A stretch of 64,000 nt of DNA from Nocardioides cynanchi (GTDB lineage Bacteria; Actinomycetota; Actinomycetes; Propionibacteriales; Nocardioidaceae). Positions 33,217 through 41,360 of the stretch are shown one piece after another. The notes beneath the pieces were generated by a model. The model was not told where the DNA came from and searched no databases. It saw only the letters and a program-made list of their open reading frames with translations. A program made the translations under genes and the position numbers. The stretch lies in assembly GCF_008761635.1 (NCBI RefSeq), contig NZ_CP044344.1, forward strand, positions 3,906,001 to 3,970,000, written 5' to 3'. The stretch's first letter is position 1. Each line of letters opens with the position of its first letter.

Positions 33217-34293
33217 ATGGGACGCGTGGAACTCGACCTGACGACCGACGTCGTGACGCTGACCGAGCAGCTGGTGGACATCGAGTCGGTGAGCCGCAAC
33301 GAGCGGGAGATCGCCGACGCCGTCGAGCGCGCCCTCGCCGCCCTCGGCCACCTCGACGTGACCCGCCGTGGCAACACCGTGGTCGCGCGTACTTACCTCG
33401 ACCGGGGTGAGCGGGTGGTGCTGGCCGGTCATCTCGACACCGTGCCGCTCAACGACAACCTGCCGTCGCGCAACGACGGCACGCTCCTGCACGGCCTCGG
33501 CACCTGCGACATGAAGAGCGGCGACGCGGTGATCCTGAAGCTCGCGGCGACCGTCCCCGAGCCGGTCCGTGACGTCACCTACATCCTCTACGAGGCCGAG
33601 GAGATCGAGAGCGAGTTCAACGGCCTCAGCCTGCTCACGGCCAGTGACCCCGAGCTGTTGAGGGCCGACTTCGCGATCCTGATGGAGCCGTCCGACGGCG
33701 TCGTCGAGGCCGGGTGCCAGGGCACGATGCGGGTCGAGGTCACCACGCACGGCGAGCGGGCCCACAGTGCCCGGTCGTGGAAGGGCGTCAACGCCATCCA
33801 CCGCGCGGCCCCGATCCTCGAGCGGCTCACGTCGTACGACGCGCGGACGCCGGTGATCGACGGGCTGACCTACCACGAGGGCCTCAACGCCGTCGGCATC
33901 AGCGGCGGCGTCGCCGGCAACGTGCTCCCCGACCTGTGCACCGTGTCCGTGAACTACCGCTTCGCCCCCGACCGCAGCGAGGCCGAGGCCGAGGAGTTCG
34001 TCCGCGCCTTCTTCGAGGGGTACGACGTGCACGTCTCCGACAGCGCCCCCGGGGCCCTGCCCGGCCTCGACCGGCCCGCGGCGAAGGAGTTCGTCGAGGC
34101 GGTCGGCGGCACGGTGAACCCCAAGTTCGGCTGGACCGACGTCGCCCGGTTCAGCGCGCTGGGGGTGCCGGCGGTCAACTTCGGACCGGGCGACCCGATG
34201 CTGGCCCACAAGCAGGAGGAGTTCGTGCCGCTGGCGCAGATCCGGCACTGCGAGCAGGCGCTCAGCACCTGGCTGGGTGGAGCCCCGCGATGA
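33217..34293 (+). CDS. dapE: Succinyl-diaminopimelate desuccinylase DapE
   Basis: 358 residues, M20 family di-zinc amidohydrolase. It removes succinate from N-succinyl-LL-DAP. Metal-binding motifs: GHLDTVP near residue 72, GTCDMKSGDAV near residue 96, and YEAEEIES with the catalytic Glu near residue 128. The dimerisation domain contains THGERAHSARSWKGVNAIH. The C-terminal metal His lies in MLAHKQEEF. It begins 11 bases after the ileS stop, with GAGG upstream, so it may be partly transcribed with ileS. Its stop overlaps the next gene (ATGA). Confidence 0.93.
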   Translation: MGRVELDLTTDVVTLTEQLVDIESVSRNEREIADAVERALAALGHLDVTRRGNTVVARTYLDRGERVVLAGHLDTVPLNDNLPSRNDGTLLHGLGTCDMKSGDAVILKLAATVPEPVRDVTYILYEAEEIESEFNGLSLLTASDPELLRADFAILMEPSDGVVEAGCQGTMRVEVTTHGERAHSARSWKGVNAIHRAAPILERLTSYDARTPVIDGLTYHEGLNAVGISGGVAGNVLPDLCTVSVNYRFAPDRSEAEAEEFVRAFFEGYDVHVSDSAPGALPGLDRPAAKEFVEAVGGTVNPKFGWTDVARFSALGVPAVNFGPGDPMLAHKQEEFVPLAQIRHCEQALSTWLGGAPR

Positions 34294-35024
34294 CCGAGAA
34301 GTACAAGGGCCCCGTGGTGATGCGGCGCAACCAGGTCGACGGCACCACGACCGACCAGCGGCTGCTCGACTCCCGCGGCCCGAGCGACTGGGTCCACGCC
34401 GACCCGTGGCGGGTGCTGCGGATCCAGGCGGAGTTCGTCGAGGGCTTCGGCGCGCTGGCCGAGCTCGGCCCCGCGGTGGCGTGCTTCGGGTCCGCGCGCA
34501 CGACGCCCGACGACCCGGTCTACGCGATCGGCGAGAGTGTCGGCCGCAAGCTGACCGCGGCCGGCTTCGCGGTGATCACCGGTGGCGGCCCCGGGGTGAT
34601 GGAAGCGGTCAACAAGGGCGCCAGCGAGGCCGGTGGGATCAGTGTCGGGCTGGGCATCGAGCTGCCGTTCGAGTCGGGGCTCAACCAGTGGGTCGACATC
34701 GGCATCAACTTCCGCTACTTCTTCGCCCGCAAGACGATGTTCGTGAAGTACGCCCAGGGCTTCATCGTGCTGCCCGGCGGTCTGGGCACCCTCGACGAGC
34801 TGTTCGAGGCGCTCACCCTGCGGCAGACCCGGAAGGTCACCGGCTTCCCGCTCGTGCTGGTCGGGACCGACTACTGGCAGGGGATGATCGACTGGCTGCG
34901 CGACCGGGCGCTCACCCACGGCACCATCAGCCAGGCCGACATCGACATGCTCAAGCTCACCGACGACGTCGACGAGGCCGTGGCGATGATGGTCGCCGCC
35001 CGCGAGCAGCGGCCCTCGTCATGA
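34290..35024 (+). CDS. TIGR00730-type Rossmann-fold protein (LOG-like nucleotide 5'-monophosphate phosphoribohydrolase)
   Basis: 244 residues. The family signature is complete: VACFGSARTTPDDPVY, GFAVITGGGPGVMEAVNKGA and the active-site PGGLGTLDELFEALTLRQT. Lysine-decarboxylase-like LOG proteins with PGGxGTxxE release free cytokinin-type bases from nucleotide monophosphates in characterised cases; the bacterial substrate here is unknown. It is coupled by overlap to dapE upstream and to the DivIVA-like gene downstream. dapE followed by this family is a recurrent actinobacterial order. Confidence 0.88.
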   Translation: MTEKYKGPVVMRRNQVDGTTTDQRLLDSRGPSDWVHADPWRVLRIQAEFVEGFGALAELGPAVACFGSARTTPDDPVYAIGESVGRKLTAAGFAVITGGGPGVMEAVNKGASEAGGISVGLGIELPFESGLNQWVDIGINFRYFFARKTMFVKYAQGFIVLPGGLGTLDELFEALTLRQTRKVTGFPLVLVGTDYWQGMIDWLRDRALTHGTISQADIDMLKLTDDVDEAVAMMVAAREQRPSS

Positions 35025-35338
35025 TGTGGTTCTTCGCGATCCTGATCGTGCTGGCCCTCGGCGGGGTCGCCGTGGTCGCCTCCGGACGCGGCACGCCCAT
35101 GTCGCCGTCGTACGACGACGCCTACGACGCCTTGGTCCCCGCGCACGGACCGGTCACCGCCGACGACCTGCGGCGGATCCGCTTCCCCCTCGCCTTCCGC
35201 GGCTACCGGATGGCCGAGGTCGACGCACTGCTCCAGCGGCTCGCCGAGGAGCGTGAGGTCGCCGACGCCGAGGCCCGGCGGCGGTCCATGGGTTCGTCGC
35301 CCGTCGAGGTCGAGGGTGACGCGGAGCACTCTGACTAG
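35021..35338 (+). CDS. Small membrane protein with DivIVA-like domain
   Basis: 105 residues; the start overlaps the previous stop (ATGATG region). An N-terminal helix (FFAILIVLALGGVAVVA) anchors it. VTADDLRRIRFPLAFRGYRMAEVDALLQRLAEE near residues 48-80 is the DivIVA-domain core, normally a lipid-binding and coiled-coil nucleating element. The short coiled-coil end is followed by an acidic tail. It may link to polar or septal structures, but this is inference. There is no catalytic motif. Confidence 0.8.
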   Translation: MMWFFAILIVLALGGVAVVASGRGTPMSPSYDDAYDALVPAHGPVTADDLRRIRFPLAFRGYRMAEVDALLQRLAEEREVADAEARRRSMGSSPVEVEGDAEHSD

Positions 35339-35354
35339 GGCAGACTGATCGCCC

Positions 35355-35762
35355 GTGAAACCGGAGTACATCGTCGTGGTCCTCACCTTCCTGTCCGCGG
35401 TCGTCGTCGTGCTCACCCGGGTCCGCCTGTCGCAGGCGCGCGCGGCCGGCCAGGCGCAGGTCGGGATGGGCACCGTCAACGCCCACACGGCCTGCGGCAC
35501 CGTGGCCGTGGTGCTGTGGGTGGCCTTCCTGGCCACCGGGCACGACAGCTCGCTGCTCGGGGTGGTGGGCCTGTTCAGCTACTGGCTGACCGCCGTCGTC
35601 GGCCTGTTGATCCTGTGGCGCTGGAAGCCGAGCCACGGTCGGCACGCGTCGAGCACCACCGACGACAGCTGGTCGGAGGGGCCCGGGCTCTCGATCCTGG
35701 CCCACGTCGGCATGCTGGTCGGCGTGCTCGTCTTCACGTGGTACTTCGGCACTCAGAGCTGA
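35355..35762 (+). CDS. Four-helix membrane protein, hypothetical
   Basis: 135 residues with four predicted membrane helices: IVVVLTFLSAVVVVLT, TACGTVAVVLWVAFLAT, LGVVGLFSYWLTAVVGLLILW and LAHVGMLVGVLVFTWYF. Hydrophilic loops include HGRHASSTTDDSWSEGPG. The GTG start is 16 bases after the preceding stop. No family is recognised. Its TGA overlaps the ATG of the following peptidase (TGATG), so the two are probably coupled. Confidence 0.7.
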   Translation: MKPEYIVVVLTFLSAVVVVLTRVRLSQARAAGQAQVGMGTVNAHTACGTVAVVLWVAFLATGHDSSLLGVVGLFSYWLTAVVGLLILWRWKPSHGRHASSTTDDSWSEGPGLSILAHVGMLVGVLVFTWYFGTQS

Positions 35763-36550
35763 TGCCGCCCACCTCTCGGGACCCTCGCCGCGGCCTGGCC
35801 GCGGCGGTGCTCGCCCTTGCCCTGGTGCCCGCGTCGTACGTCGTACCGGCGTCGTCCTCGGCGGCCGCGACGGCGGACCGGCCCGCGGTGATCGGACGCC
35901 GCGTCATCGGCCACTCCGTGCAGGGCCGCCCGCTCGTGGCCTGGCACCTGGGCGAGCCGGGGCGGCGGAGGGTCGTGCTGCTCGCGGTGATGCACGGCGA
36001 CGAGGGCGCACCGCGCCGGATCCTGACCGATCTGCGCGACGGGCCGCCGGTGCACGACCTGAACCTCTGGGTGGTGCCGGTCTACAACCCCGACGGCCTG
36101 GCCGCCGGCACCCGCAAGAACGCCCACGGCGTCGACCTCAACCGCAACTACCCCTACCGGTGGATCCCCCAGTCCGGTGGCTACGAGTCCGGGCCGAGGC
36201 CTGCCTCGGAGCCGGAGACGCGGGCGATGATGCGGTTCCTGGCGCGGGTCCACCCGTCGTACGTCCTCTCGTTCCACCAGCCGCTGCACGCCGTGGACGT
36301 CACCGAGCGGCCGAGGTTCTCCCGCCGGGTCGCGCGGGCCCTCGGCCTGCCGATGACAAGGCTGGACTGCGGCAGCACCTGCCACGGCACGATGACGATG
36401 TGGTTCGACCACCGGTTCCCCGGCTTCGCCCTCACCGTGGAGTACGGCGCGTCCCCTTCGCGGGCCACCCTGCGCGCGGCGCCGGACAAGATCCTGCGGC
36501 TCTTCGGTGCCTGGCGTGGCGGCGTGGTCGGCGTACCCCGGTCGGGCTGA
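35762..36550 (+). CDS. Secreted M14-type murein peptide carboxypeptidase (MpaA/DUF2817-like)
   Basis: 262 residues with a signal peptide of about 35 residues (AAAVLALALVPASYVVPASSSAAA). Zinc-carboxypeptidase motifs: HGDEGAPR near residue 79, where His and Glu bind zinc, then GVDLNRNYPY (substrate-binding Asn-Arg) and the later LSFHQPLHAVDV with the third zinc His. The catalytic Glu is in LTVEYGAS near residue 226. The family cleaves gamma-D-Glu-DAP type bonds in murein peptides in known members. It acts outside the membrane, and coupling to the upstream membrane protein is suggested by TGATG. Confidence 0.83.
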   Translation: MPPTSRDPRRGLAAAVLALALVPASYVVPASSSAAATADRPAVIGRRVIGHSVQGRPLVAWHLGEPGRRRVVLLAVMHGDEGAPRRILTDLRDGPPVHDLNLWVVPVYNPDGLAAGTRKNAHGVDLNRNYPYRWIPQSGGYESGPRPASEPETRAMMRFLARVHPSYVLSFHQPLHAVDVTERPRFSRRVARALGLPMTRLDCGSTCHGTMTMWFDHRFPGFALTVEYGASPSRATLRAAPDKILRLFGAWRGGVVGVPRSG

Positions 36551-36560
36551 GCGCGACACC

Positions 36561-36623
36561 CGCCGATTGGTCCCAAACCGCAGGTTTTGGCTCCGAATCG
36601 TCGCCGTTTGGTCCCAAACCGCA
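36561..36623. repeat. Three helically phased TTGGTCCCAAACCG-type repeats
   Basis: Copies begin with TTGG at 36567, 36587 and 36608, 20 and 21 bases apart. Copies 1 and 3 are near-identical (TTGGTCCCAAACCGCA); copy 2 is degenerate (TTGGCTCCGAATCG). Each contains an imperfect TTTGG/CCAAA palindrome. The block lies between convergent genes. Confidence 0.6.
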
Positions 36624-36660
36624 ACAGTCACGTCACAGGAGTGACCAGAGTGACGGCGCG

Positions 36661-37461
36661 TTACCGTCCCTCGAAGACCGGCTTCTCCTTGGCGACGAAC
36701 GCCGCGACGGCGGCGGCGTGGTCGGCGGTTGCTCCGGTCAGTGTCATCTGGGTGGACTCGAAGGCGGCCGCGGCCGCGAAGTCGTGCCCGGCGGCGTACT
36801 CGACGGACTGCCGGATCGCACCCAGCGCGACGGTGGGTCCGGCCGCCAGCCGGGCGGCCAGGGTGCGGACCTCGTCGGCCAGCTCGGCGGAGGGTACGAC
36901 GCGGGTGGCCAGGCCGAGCTCGAGGGCCTCCTCGGCCGGCACCGTGCGCGGGAAGTACAGCAGCTCGATCGCCTTCGCCCGGCCGACCAGCCGCTGGAGG
37001 GTGAAGCTCGAGCCCGTGTCGCAGGAGAGCGCGACGTTCGCGAAGGCCAGGTTGAAGCCGGCCGTCTCGGCCACGATCCGCAGGTCGCAGGCGAAGGCGA
37101 GGCTCGCCCCGGCGCCGGCTGCCACGCCGTTGACGGCGGCGATCACCGGCTTCCGCATGCCTACCAGGGTGGTCACGATCGGGTTGTAGTGCTCGTCGAC
37201 GGTGCGGAACAACGCGTCGCTCGACTCGCTGTGCAGGATCTCGATGTGCTCCTTGAGGTCCTGCCCGACGCAGAACGCGCGACCGGTGCCGGTCAGCACG
37301 ACGCAGCGCACCTCCGGGTCGTCGGCGACCTGGGTCACGGCGGCGAGCAGTGCTTCCTTGGTGGCCACGTCGAGGCTGTTCATGGCCTCGGGACGGTTGA
37401 ACGTGATGGTCGCGACGCCGTCGGCGACCTCCAGCAGGACGGGTGAGTCGTCAGCGCTCAT
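36661..37461 (-). CDS. Enoyl-CoA hydratase/isomerase family protein
   Basis: 266 residues, crotonase fold. Oxyanion-hole and active-site segments: GTGRAFCVGQDLKEHI near residue 60 and KPVIAAVNGVAAGAGASLAFACDLRIVAE near residue 103. Glu of the DTGSSFTLQRLVGRAKAIEL region is in the usual place for hydratases. It hydrates or isomerises enoyl-CoA in fatty-acid or aromatic-acid degradation. It diverges from nothing obvious, but a PaaX-like regulator is the adjacent gene on the same strand. Leaderless start, with TAGCCT-N6-ATG. Confidence 0.9.
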   Translation of the reverse strand: MSADDSPVLLEVADGVATITFNRPEAMNSLDVATKEALLAAVTQVADDPEVRCVVLTGTGRAFCVGQDLKEHIEILHSESSDALFRTVDEHYNPIVTTLVGMRKPVIAAVNGVAAGAGASLAFACDLRIVAETAGFNLAFANVALSCDTGSSFTLQRLVGRAKAIELLYFPRTVPAEEALELGLATRVVPSAELADEVRTLAARLAAGPTVALGAIRQSVEYAAGHDFAAAAAFESTQMTLTGATADHAAAVAAFVAKEKPVFEGR

Positions 37462-37467
37462 GCCCGC

Positions 37468-37473
37468 AGGCTA
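37468..37473 (-). promoter_or_regulatory. Putative -10 box of leaderless enoyl-CoA hydratase gene
   Basis: TAGCCT (minus strand) lies six bases before ATG 37461. Confidence 0.45.
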
Positions 37474-37486
37474 TTCACCCGAGCGG

Positions 37487-38263
37487 TCAGGCGCGGAGGC
37501 AGCGTGCCACGAACCGGTCGGAGGCGGGCTTCAACCGCCGCGCCTCGCTGGTGAACAGCTCCGCGGCGGGACCTCCCGGCCAGTCGCGCGGCAGCAGCTC
37601 GGCCGGCAGCCCCGGGTCGGCGAACAGGAACTTGCGCCACTCGTGCACGAGCCGGAAGCGGGCCGCGAAGGAGGCCTCCTCCTCGTCGTCGTGGCGGGCG
37701 AGCTCGTGGCGCACGAGGTCGTCGGCCACGTCCGGCCAGCCGTCGTACGACGCCGCGAGGCCGGTCAGGTCCCAGGCGGTGACCGGATCGGGCCGCAGTT
37801 CCACCGCCACCGCGTGCCGGGCCCGGCCACCCGCCCGGGCCACGACGTCGTCGAGCTCGGGCCGGTCGTAGGGGCACAACCAGACTCCCGGAGCGTGCTC
37901 GGCGTGCCCGAGGTAGCTCAGCTCCTGCCGGAGCCGGCTGCGCGCCCCCCGGTCGCCCGGCAGCTCGACGAAGGTCAGGCGCCAGCGGCCGTCCCAGGTC
38001 TCGGGGCTGCTGCGGTAGATCCGGCCGGCCGCCTCGGACAGCCGCTCGATGGCACGCGGGGTGGCCCGGTAACCGGGAGCGGCGGCCACCCGGGTCGGCT
38101 CCAGCCAACCCTGCGCGGCCATCCGCGAGATCGCCGTCCGCACCGCCGGGGCAGCGATCCCCACCGGCTCGAGGAGCCGGATCAGGGCCGAGACGGGGGC
38201 CTGGTGGGCGCGGGACCGGAGGTGATCGCCGTACACGTCGAACAGGGCCGAACGGGCGCGCAT
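37487..38263 (-). CDS. PaaX-family transcriptional regulator
   Basis: 258 residues from ATG 38263 (MRARSALFDVYGDHLR is the usual PaaX beginning; an in-frame ATG at 38344 is the alternative). An N-terminal winged-helix part (SALIRLLEPVGIAAPAVRTAISRMAAQGWLE) is followed by the PaaX central domain (RLTFVELPGDRGARSRLRQELSYLG with PYDRPELDDVV) and a C-terminal helical domain. PaaX repressors respond to aryl-CoA thioesters such as phenylacetyl-CoA. The downstream enoyl-CoA hydratase is a plausible target (inference). It is divergent from DUF3117. Confidence 0.85.
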   Translation of the reverse strand: MRARSALFDVYGDHLRSRAHQAPVSALIRLLEPVGIAAPAVRTAISRMAAQGWLEPTRVAAAPGYRATPRAIERLSEAAGRIYRSSPETWDGRWRLTFVELPGDRGARSRLRQELSYLGHAEHAPGVWLCPYDRPELDDVVARAGGRARHAVAVELRPDPVTAWDLTGLAASYDGWPDVADDLVRHELARHDDEEEASFAARFRLVHEWRKFLFADPGLPAELLPRDWPGGPAAELFTSEARRLKPASDRFVARCLRA

Positions 38264-38400
38264 GGCGTCACTGTGCCAGTACGACGTCGGGGTTGGGCGG
38301 GCGCGTGTCGCCGCGATAGGGGATAATGGCTCGACAACGGGCATGTGGGGGCTCTTTCTCCGCACGCCTCGGTTCCGAACCAACCAGAAGAGGTGCGCGG

Positions 38401-38568
38401 ATGGCGGCAATGAAGCCGCGGACAGGTGACGGTCCGCTCGAGGTCACCAAGGAAGGCCGCGGCATCGTGATGCGGGTGCCGCTGGAAGGCGGTGGCCGCC
38501 TCGTGGTCGAGCTCAACGCCGACGAGGCGGGGGCGCTGGGAGACGCACTCAAGGAGGTCGTCGGCTGA
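38401..38568 (+). CDS. DUF3117 small protein
   Basis: 55 residues, a highly conserved actinobacterial small protein: MAAMKPRTGDGPLEVTKEGR, then GIVMRVPLEGGGRLVVELNADEA and a C-terminal short helix. It is predicted to be a small beta-rich cytosolic protein and its role is unknown. GAGG lies seven bases upstream of the ATG, and a possible -10 (GATAAT, 38322-38327) is nearby. The next gene, pepA, starts one base after its stop. Confidence 0.9.
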   Translation: MAAMKPRTGDGPLEVTKEGRGIVMRVPLEGGGRLVVELNADEAGALGDALKEVVG

Positions 38569-38569
38569 C

Positions 38570-40105
38570 GTGCCCGCGACCCTCGCCCTTCCCGCCCAGG
38601 TCTCGCCTCCTGCTTTCGCACTGAGCGACAAGACGCCGCTCGAGCTGGGCGGCGTCGAGGTGATGGCGTTCTCGTTCACCGCGGCCGACGGAGTGGTCGA
38701 CCTCGGCCCGGAGGCCGCGGAGACCGGTGCCGCCCTGGGCCTCGACCTGACCGAGGCGCTGGCGGCGCACCGCGCGACCGGCAAGGCCGGCGAGATCGTG
38801 TCGGTGCCCGTCGCCGGCCGCGGCGCGCGCTCCGCCCTCCGGCTGGTGCTGCTGGTCGGCCTCGGCGACGGCACGGACGCCGACTTCCGCCGGGCCGGTG
38901 CCGCGCTGGCCCGGGCGACCACCGACCGCGACACGGTGGCGACCACGGTCGCCGCGTCCGGAGACGGCCACGCGCTGACCGCGTTCGTGGTCGGCGCGAT
39001 GCTCGGCTCCTTCGGCTTCCACTGGCGCTCACAGGGTCCCGAGCACCACCCCGTACGCCGGATGGTGCTGGCCGGGCTGGCCGACGACGACTACTCCGGC
39101 GACCTCGAGCGTGGGCTCGAGCTCGGTGGTGCCGGCTGGCGAGCCCGGATGCTGTCGACGGTGCCGTCCAACCTCAAGTCGCCGCAGTGGCTGGCCGAGC
39201 AGGCCGAGACGCTGGCGCGTGAGCACGGACTGGCGTGCGAGATCTGGGACGAGCGCAAGCTAGCCAAGCAGGGCTTCGGCGGCATCGTCGGCGTCGGCCA
39301 GGCCTCGGCCACGCCGCCGCGGCTGATCCGCCTCGACTACGCGCCGACCAAGGCGGGCCGCCGGACCCCGCGGGTCGTGCTGGTCGGCAAGGGCATCACC
39401 TTCGACACCGGTGGCCTCTCGATCAAGCCCGGCGAGGGCATGACGACGATGAAGCGCGACATGACCGGCGGCGCTGTCGTGCTCGCGGTGATGGCGGCCC
39501 TCGGTCGGCTCGGCTGCCCGGTCCGGGTGACCGGCCTGGTGCCGGCCGCCGAGAACGCCATCGGCGGCAACGCACTGCGCCCCGGCGACGTGCTCACCCA
39601 GTACGGCGGTCGCACGACCGAGGTGCTCAACACCGACGCCGAGGGGCGACTGGTGCTGGCCGATGCGATGGCCTACGCCGTCGACCACCTCGACCCGGCC
39701 GTGATCGTCGACGTCGCGACCCTGACCGGCGCGATGAAGGTGGCCCTCGGCCAGCGCGTGGGCGGCTTCTTCGCCAACGACGAGCGGCTCGCCACCCGGT
39801 TGTTCGAGGCCGGTGAGGCGTCGGGCGAGCCGCTGTGGCGGATGCCCCTGGAGCCCGACTACGAGGACACGCTGGCCTCGACGGTCGCCGACTCGAAGAA
39901 CAACCCCGGCGGGCCGGGTGCGATCACCGCCGCCCTGTTCCTCCAGCACTTCGCCGGTGACGTGCCGTGGGCGCACCTCGACCTGGCCTCGGTGGGCGAC
40001 TCGCCCTCGGAGTCCTTCGAGTGGACCACCGGTCCGTCGGGCTTCGGTGCCCGGGCGCTGCTGACCTGGCTGACCGGGCCCGAGCCGCTGGCCGGCATCG
40101 GGTGA
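38570..40105 (+). CDS. pepA: Leucyl aminopeptidase, M17 family
   Basis: 511 residues. The N-terminal macro-like domain (about 1-190) is followed by the catalytic domain. Metal and catalytic residues: GKGITFDTGGLSIKPG near residue 273 (Lys and Asp), TMKRDMTGGA, and NTDAEGRLVLADAMAY near residue 355 with the bridging Asp/Glu and catalytic Arg. These bind two divalent metals. It removes N-terminal residues from cytosolic peptides, in hexamers in known members. The GTG start is almost contiguous with DUF3117; the stop overlaps the next gene (GTGA). Confidence 0.93.
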   Translation: MPATLALPAQVSPPAFALSDKTPLELGGVEVMAFSFTAADGVVDLGPEAAETGAALGLDLTEALAAHRATGKAGEIVSVPVAGRGARSALRLVLLVGLGDGTDADFRRAGAALARATTDRDTVATTVAASGDGHALTAFVVGAMLGSFGFHWRSQGPEHHPVRRMVLAGLADDDYSGDLERGLELGGAGWRARMLSTVPSNLKSPQWLAEQAETLAREHGLACEIWDERKLAKQGFGGIVGVGQASATPPRLIRLDYAPTKAGRRTPRVVLVGKGITFDTGGLSIKPGEGMTTMKRDMTGGAVVLAVMAALGRLGCPVRVTGLVPAAENAIGGNALRPGDVLTQYGGRTTEVLNTDAEGRLVLADAMAYAVDHLDPAVIVDVATLTGAMKVALGQRVGGFFANDERLATRLFEAGEASGEPLWRMPLEPDYEDTLASTVADSKNNPGGPGAITAALFLQHFAGDVPWAHLDLASVGDSPSESFEWTTGPSGFGARALLTWLTGPEPLAGIG

Positions 40106-40449
40106 CCGACCTGCGGGGGCTGACCGTCCGCTGGTCGCTGGAGGGAGCCCCCGAGGGGGTCGAGGAGGCGCTGGCCGCCTACGTCGCGGAGACGTCGTAC
40201 GACCGGTTCAGCGCGATGCCCGACCTCGCCTTCAAGAGCTGGCGCTGCGTGAGCGGCGCGTGGTTCGAGGGCTGCTACGTCTTCGCCGACGACGCGAGCC
40301 GGGCGGCCTTCCAGGCCACCTTCACGGCCGGCGCCGCCGACGCCCCGGGCTCGCAGATCATCGGCAGCCCTCCGGTGCTGATCGAGGCCTGCACCATTGT
40401 GGCGGTCGCCGAGGGCGGCGCCGGATTCCGGCCCGCCCGCCCCGCCTGA
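40102..40449 (+). CDS. Small ABM/YdhR-like monooxygenase-fold protein
   Basis: 115 residues; the start overlaps the pepA stop. The sequence (LAAYVAETSYDRFSAMPDLAFKSWR, then GCYVFADDASRAAFQATFTA and IEACTIVAVAEGGAGF) follows the antibiotic-biosynthesis monooxygenase ferredoxin-like fold and the YdhR subgroup: a strand, a DLAFKSW helix segment, and FADDASRAAF. No cofactor motif is expected in this family. The substrate is unknown. It is convergent with the O-methyltransferase gene, ten bases away. Confidence 0.7.
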   Translation: MTDLRGLTVRWSLEGAPEGVEEALAAYVAETSYDRFSAMPDLAFKSWRCVSGAWFEGCYVFADDASRAAFQATFTAGAADAPGSQIIGSPPVLIEACTIVAVAEGGAGFRPARPA

Positions 40450-40459
40450 GCCGGCGGCG

Positions 40460-41122
40460 TCACGCCCCGGAGGCGTCGGGCGACCATTCCTTCTTCGCGA
40501 CCAGCAGCCCGTCGCCGACCGGGAGCAGCATCGGCACCAGGGACTCGTGGGCGGCGATCTCCCGGCCGAGGTCGCGGATCACGGTGGTCTCCTCGTCGCG
40601 CTGCGAGGGGTCGGCCACCCGGTCGTGCCACAACGCGTTGTCGAAGGCCACGATGCCGCCCGGACGGAGCAGGCGCAGGGCCTCCTTGAGGTAGGCGGCG
40701 TACTCGGTCTTGTCACCGTCGCAGAAGACGAGGTCGTAGTGGCCGTCGGTCAGCCGGGGGAGCACGTCGAGCGCGGCACCGGCGATGGTCCGGGCCCGCT
40801 GCGGTGCGACTCCGCCCTCGTTGAAGGTCTCCCGGGCCAGCCGCTGGTGCTCGGCCTCGATGTCGACGGTGGTCAGGATGCCGTCGGGGCGCATCCCGCG
40901 CAGGAGCCACAGGCCGCTGACGCCGGTGCCGGTGCCCACCTCGACCACCGCGCGGGCCTCGATCACCGAGGCCAGGAAGCGCAGTGCGGCGCCGCCGCCC
41001 GGGCTGATCGCGACCACCCCGACCTCGTCGGCGCGGGCGCGCGCGGCGGCGAGCACGTCGTCCTCGGCCACGAAGCTCTCGGTGTAGGACCAGCTGGCGG
41101 GCTTGGGCGGGGCAACGGGCAT
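40460..41122 (-). CDS. O-methyltransferase (family 3)
   Basis: 220 residues, a SAM-dependent Rossmann enzyme. AVVEVGTGTGVSGLWLL is the SAM-binding motif I near residue 60; the acidic motif II is TTVDIEAEHQRLA. LVFCDGDKTEYAAYL near residue 128 and GGIVAFDNALWHD near residue 155 carry metal ligands in catechol-type enzymes. Methyl acceptor unknown. The family is common beside sigE in actinobacteria, and here it diverges from sigE: their 5' ends are about 240 bases apart. Confidence 0.88.
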   Translation of the reverse strand: MPVAPPKPASWSYTESFVAEDDVLAAARARADEVGVVAISPGGGAALRFLASVIEARAVVEVGTGTGVSGLWLLRGMRPDGILTTVDIEAEHQRLARETFNEGGVAPQRARTIAGAALDVLPRLTDGHYDLVFCDGDKTEYAAYLKEALRLLRPGGIVAFDNALWHDRVADPSQRDEETTVIRDLGREIAAHESLVPMLLPVGDGLLVAKKEWSPDASGA

Positions 41123-41192
41123 CGCGGTCGGAGCCTTCCGGTCGGGGCGTCGGTCAGGCCGACACTATCGCGAGGGGACCGGGTCGGAATCG

Positions 41193-41220
41193 GGGAACAT
41201 TGCCGACCCCCTCGCTCGTT
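41193..41220 (+). promoter_or_regulatory. ECF-type promoter, probably SigE autoregulation
   Basis: GGGAAC (41193-41198) and CGTT (41217-41220) are separated by 18 bases, close to the GGAAC-N18-CGTT pattern of SigE-type promoters. It lies about 140 bases upstream of the sigE start codon. Confidence 0.55.
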
Positions 41221-41360
41221 GGAGGAGTGAGTCGGCCGCGAGTTCACATGATGTGGCGGGCTCTGCTCACAGGTTCCTCTCAGTCGCAGGGTCGAGAGTT
41301 CTCACGAAGGGAAAGCCACTGTTCGGGTCACCGGCGCGCAGGCGCCCTCAGGAGGAGTCC

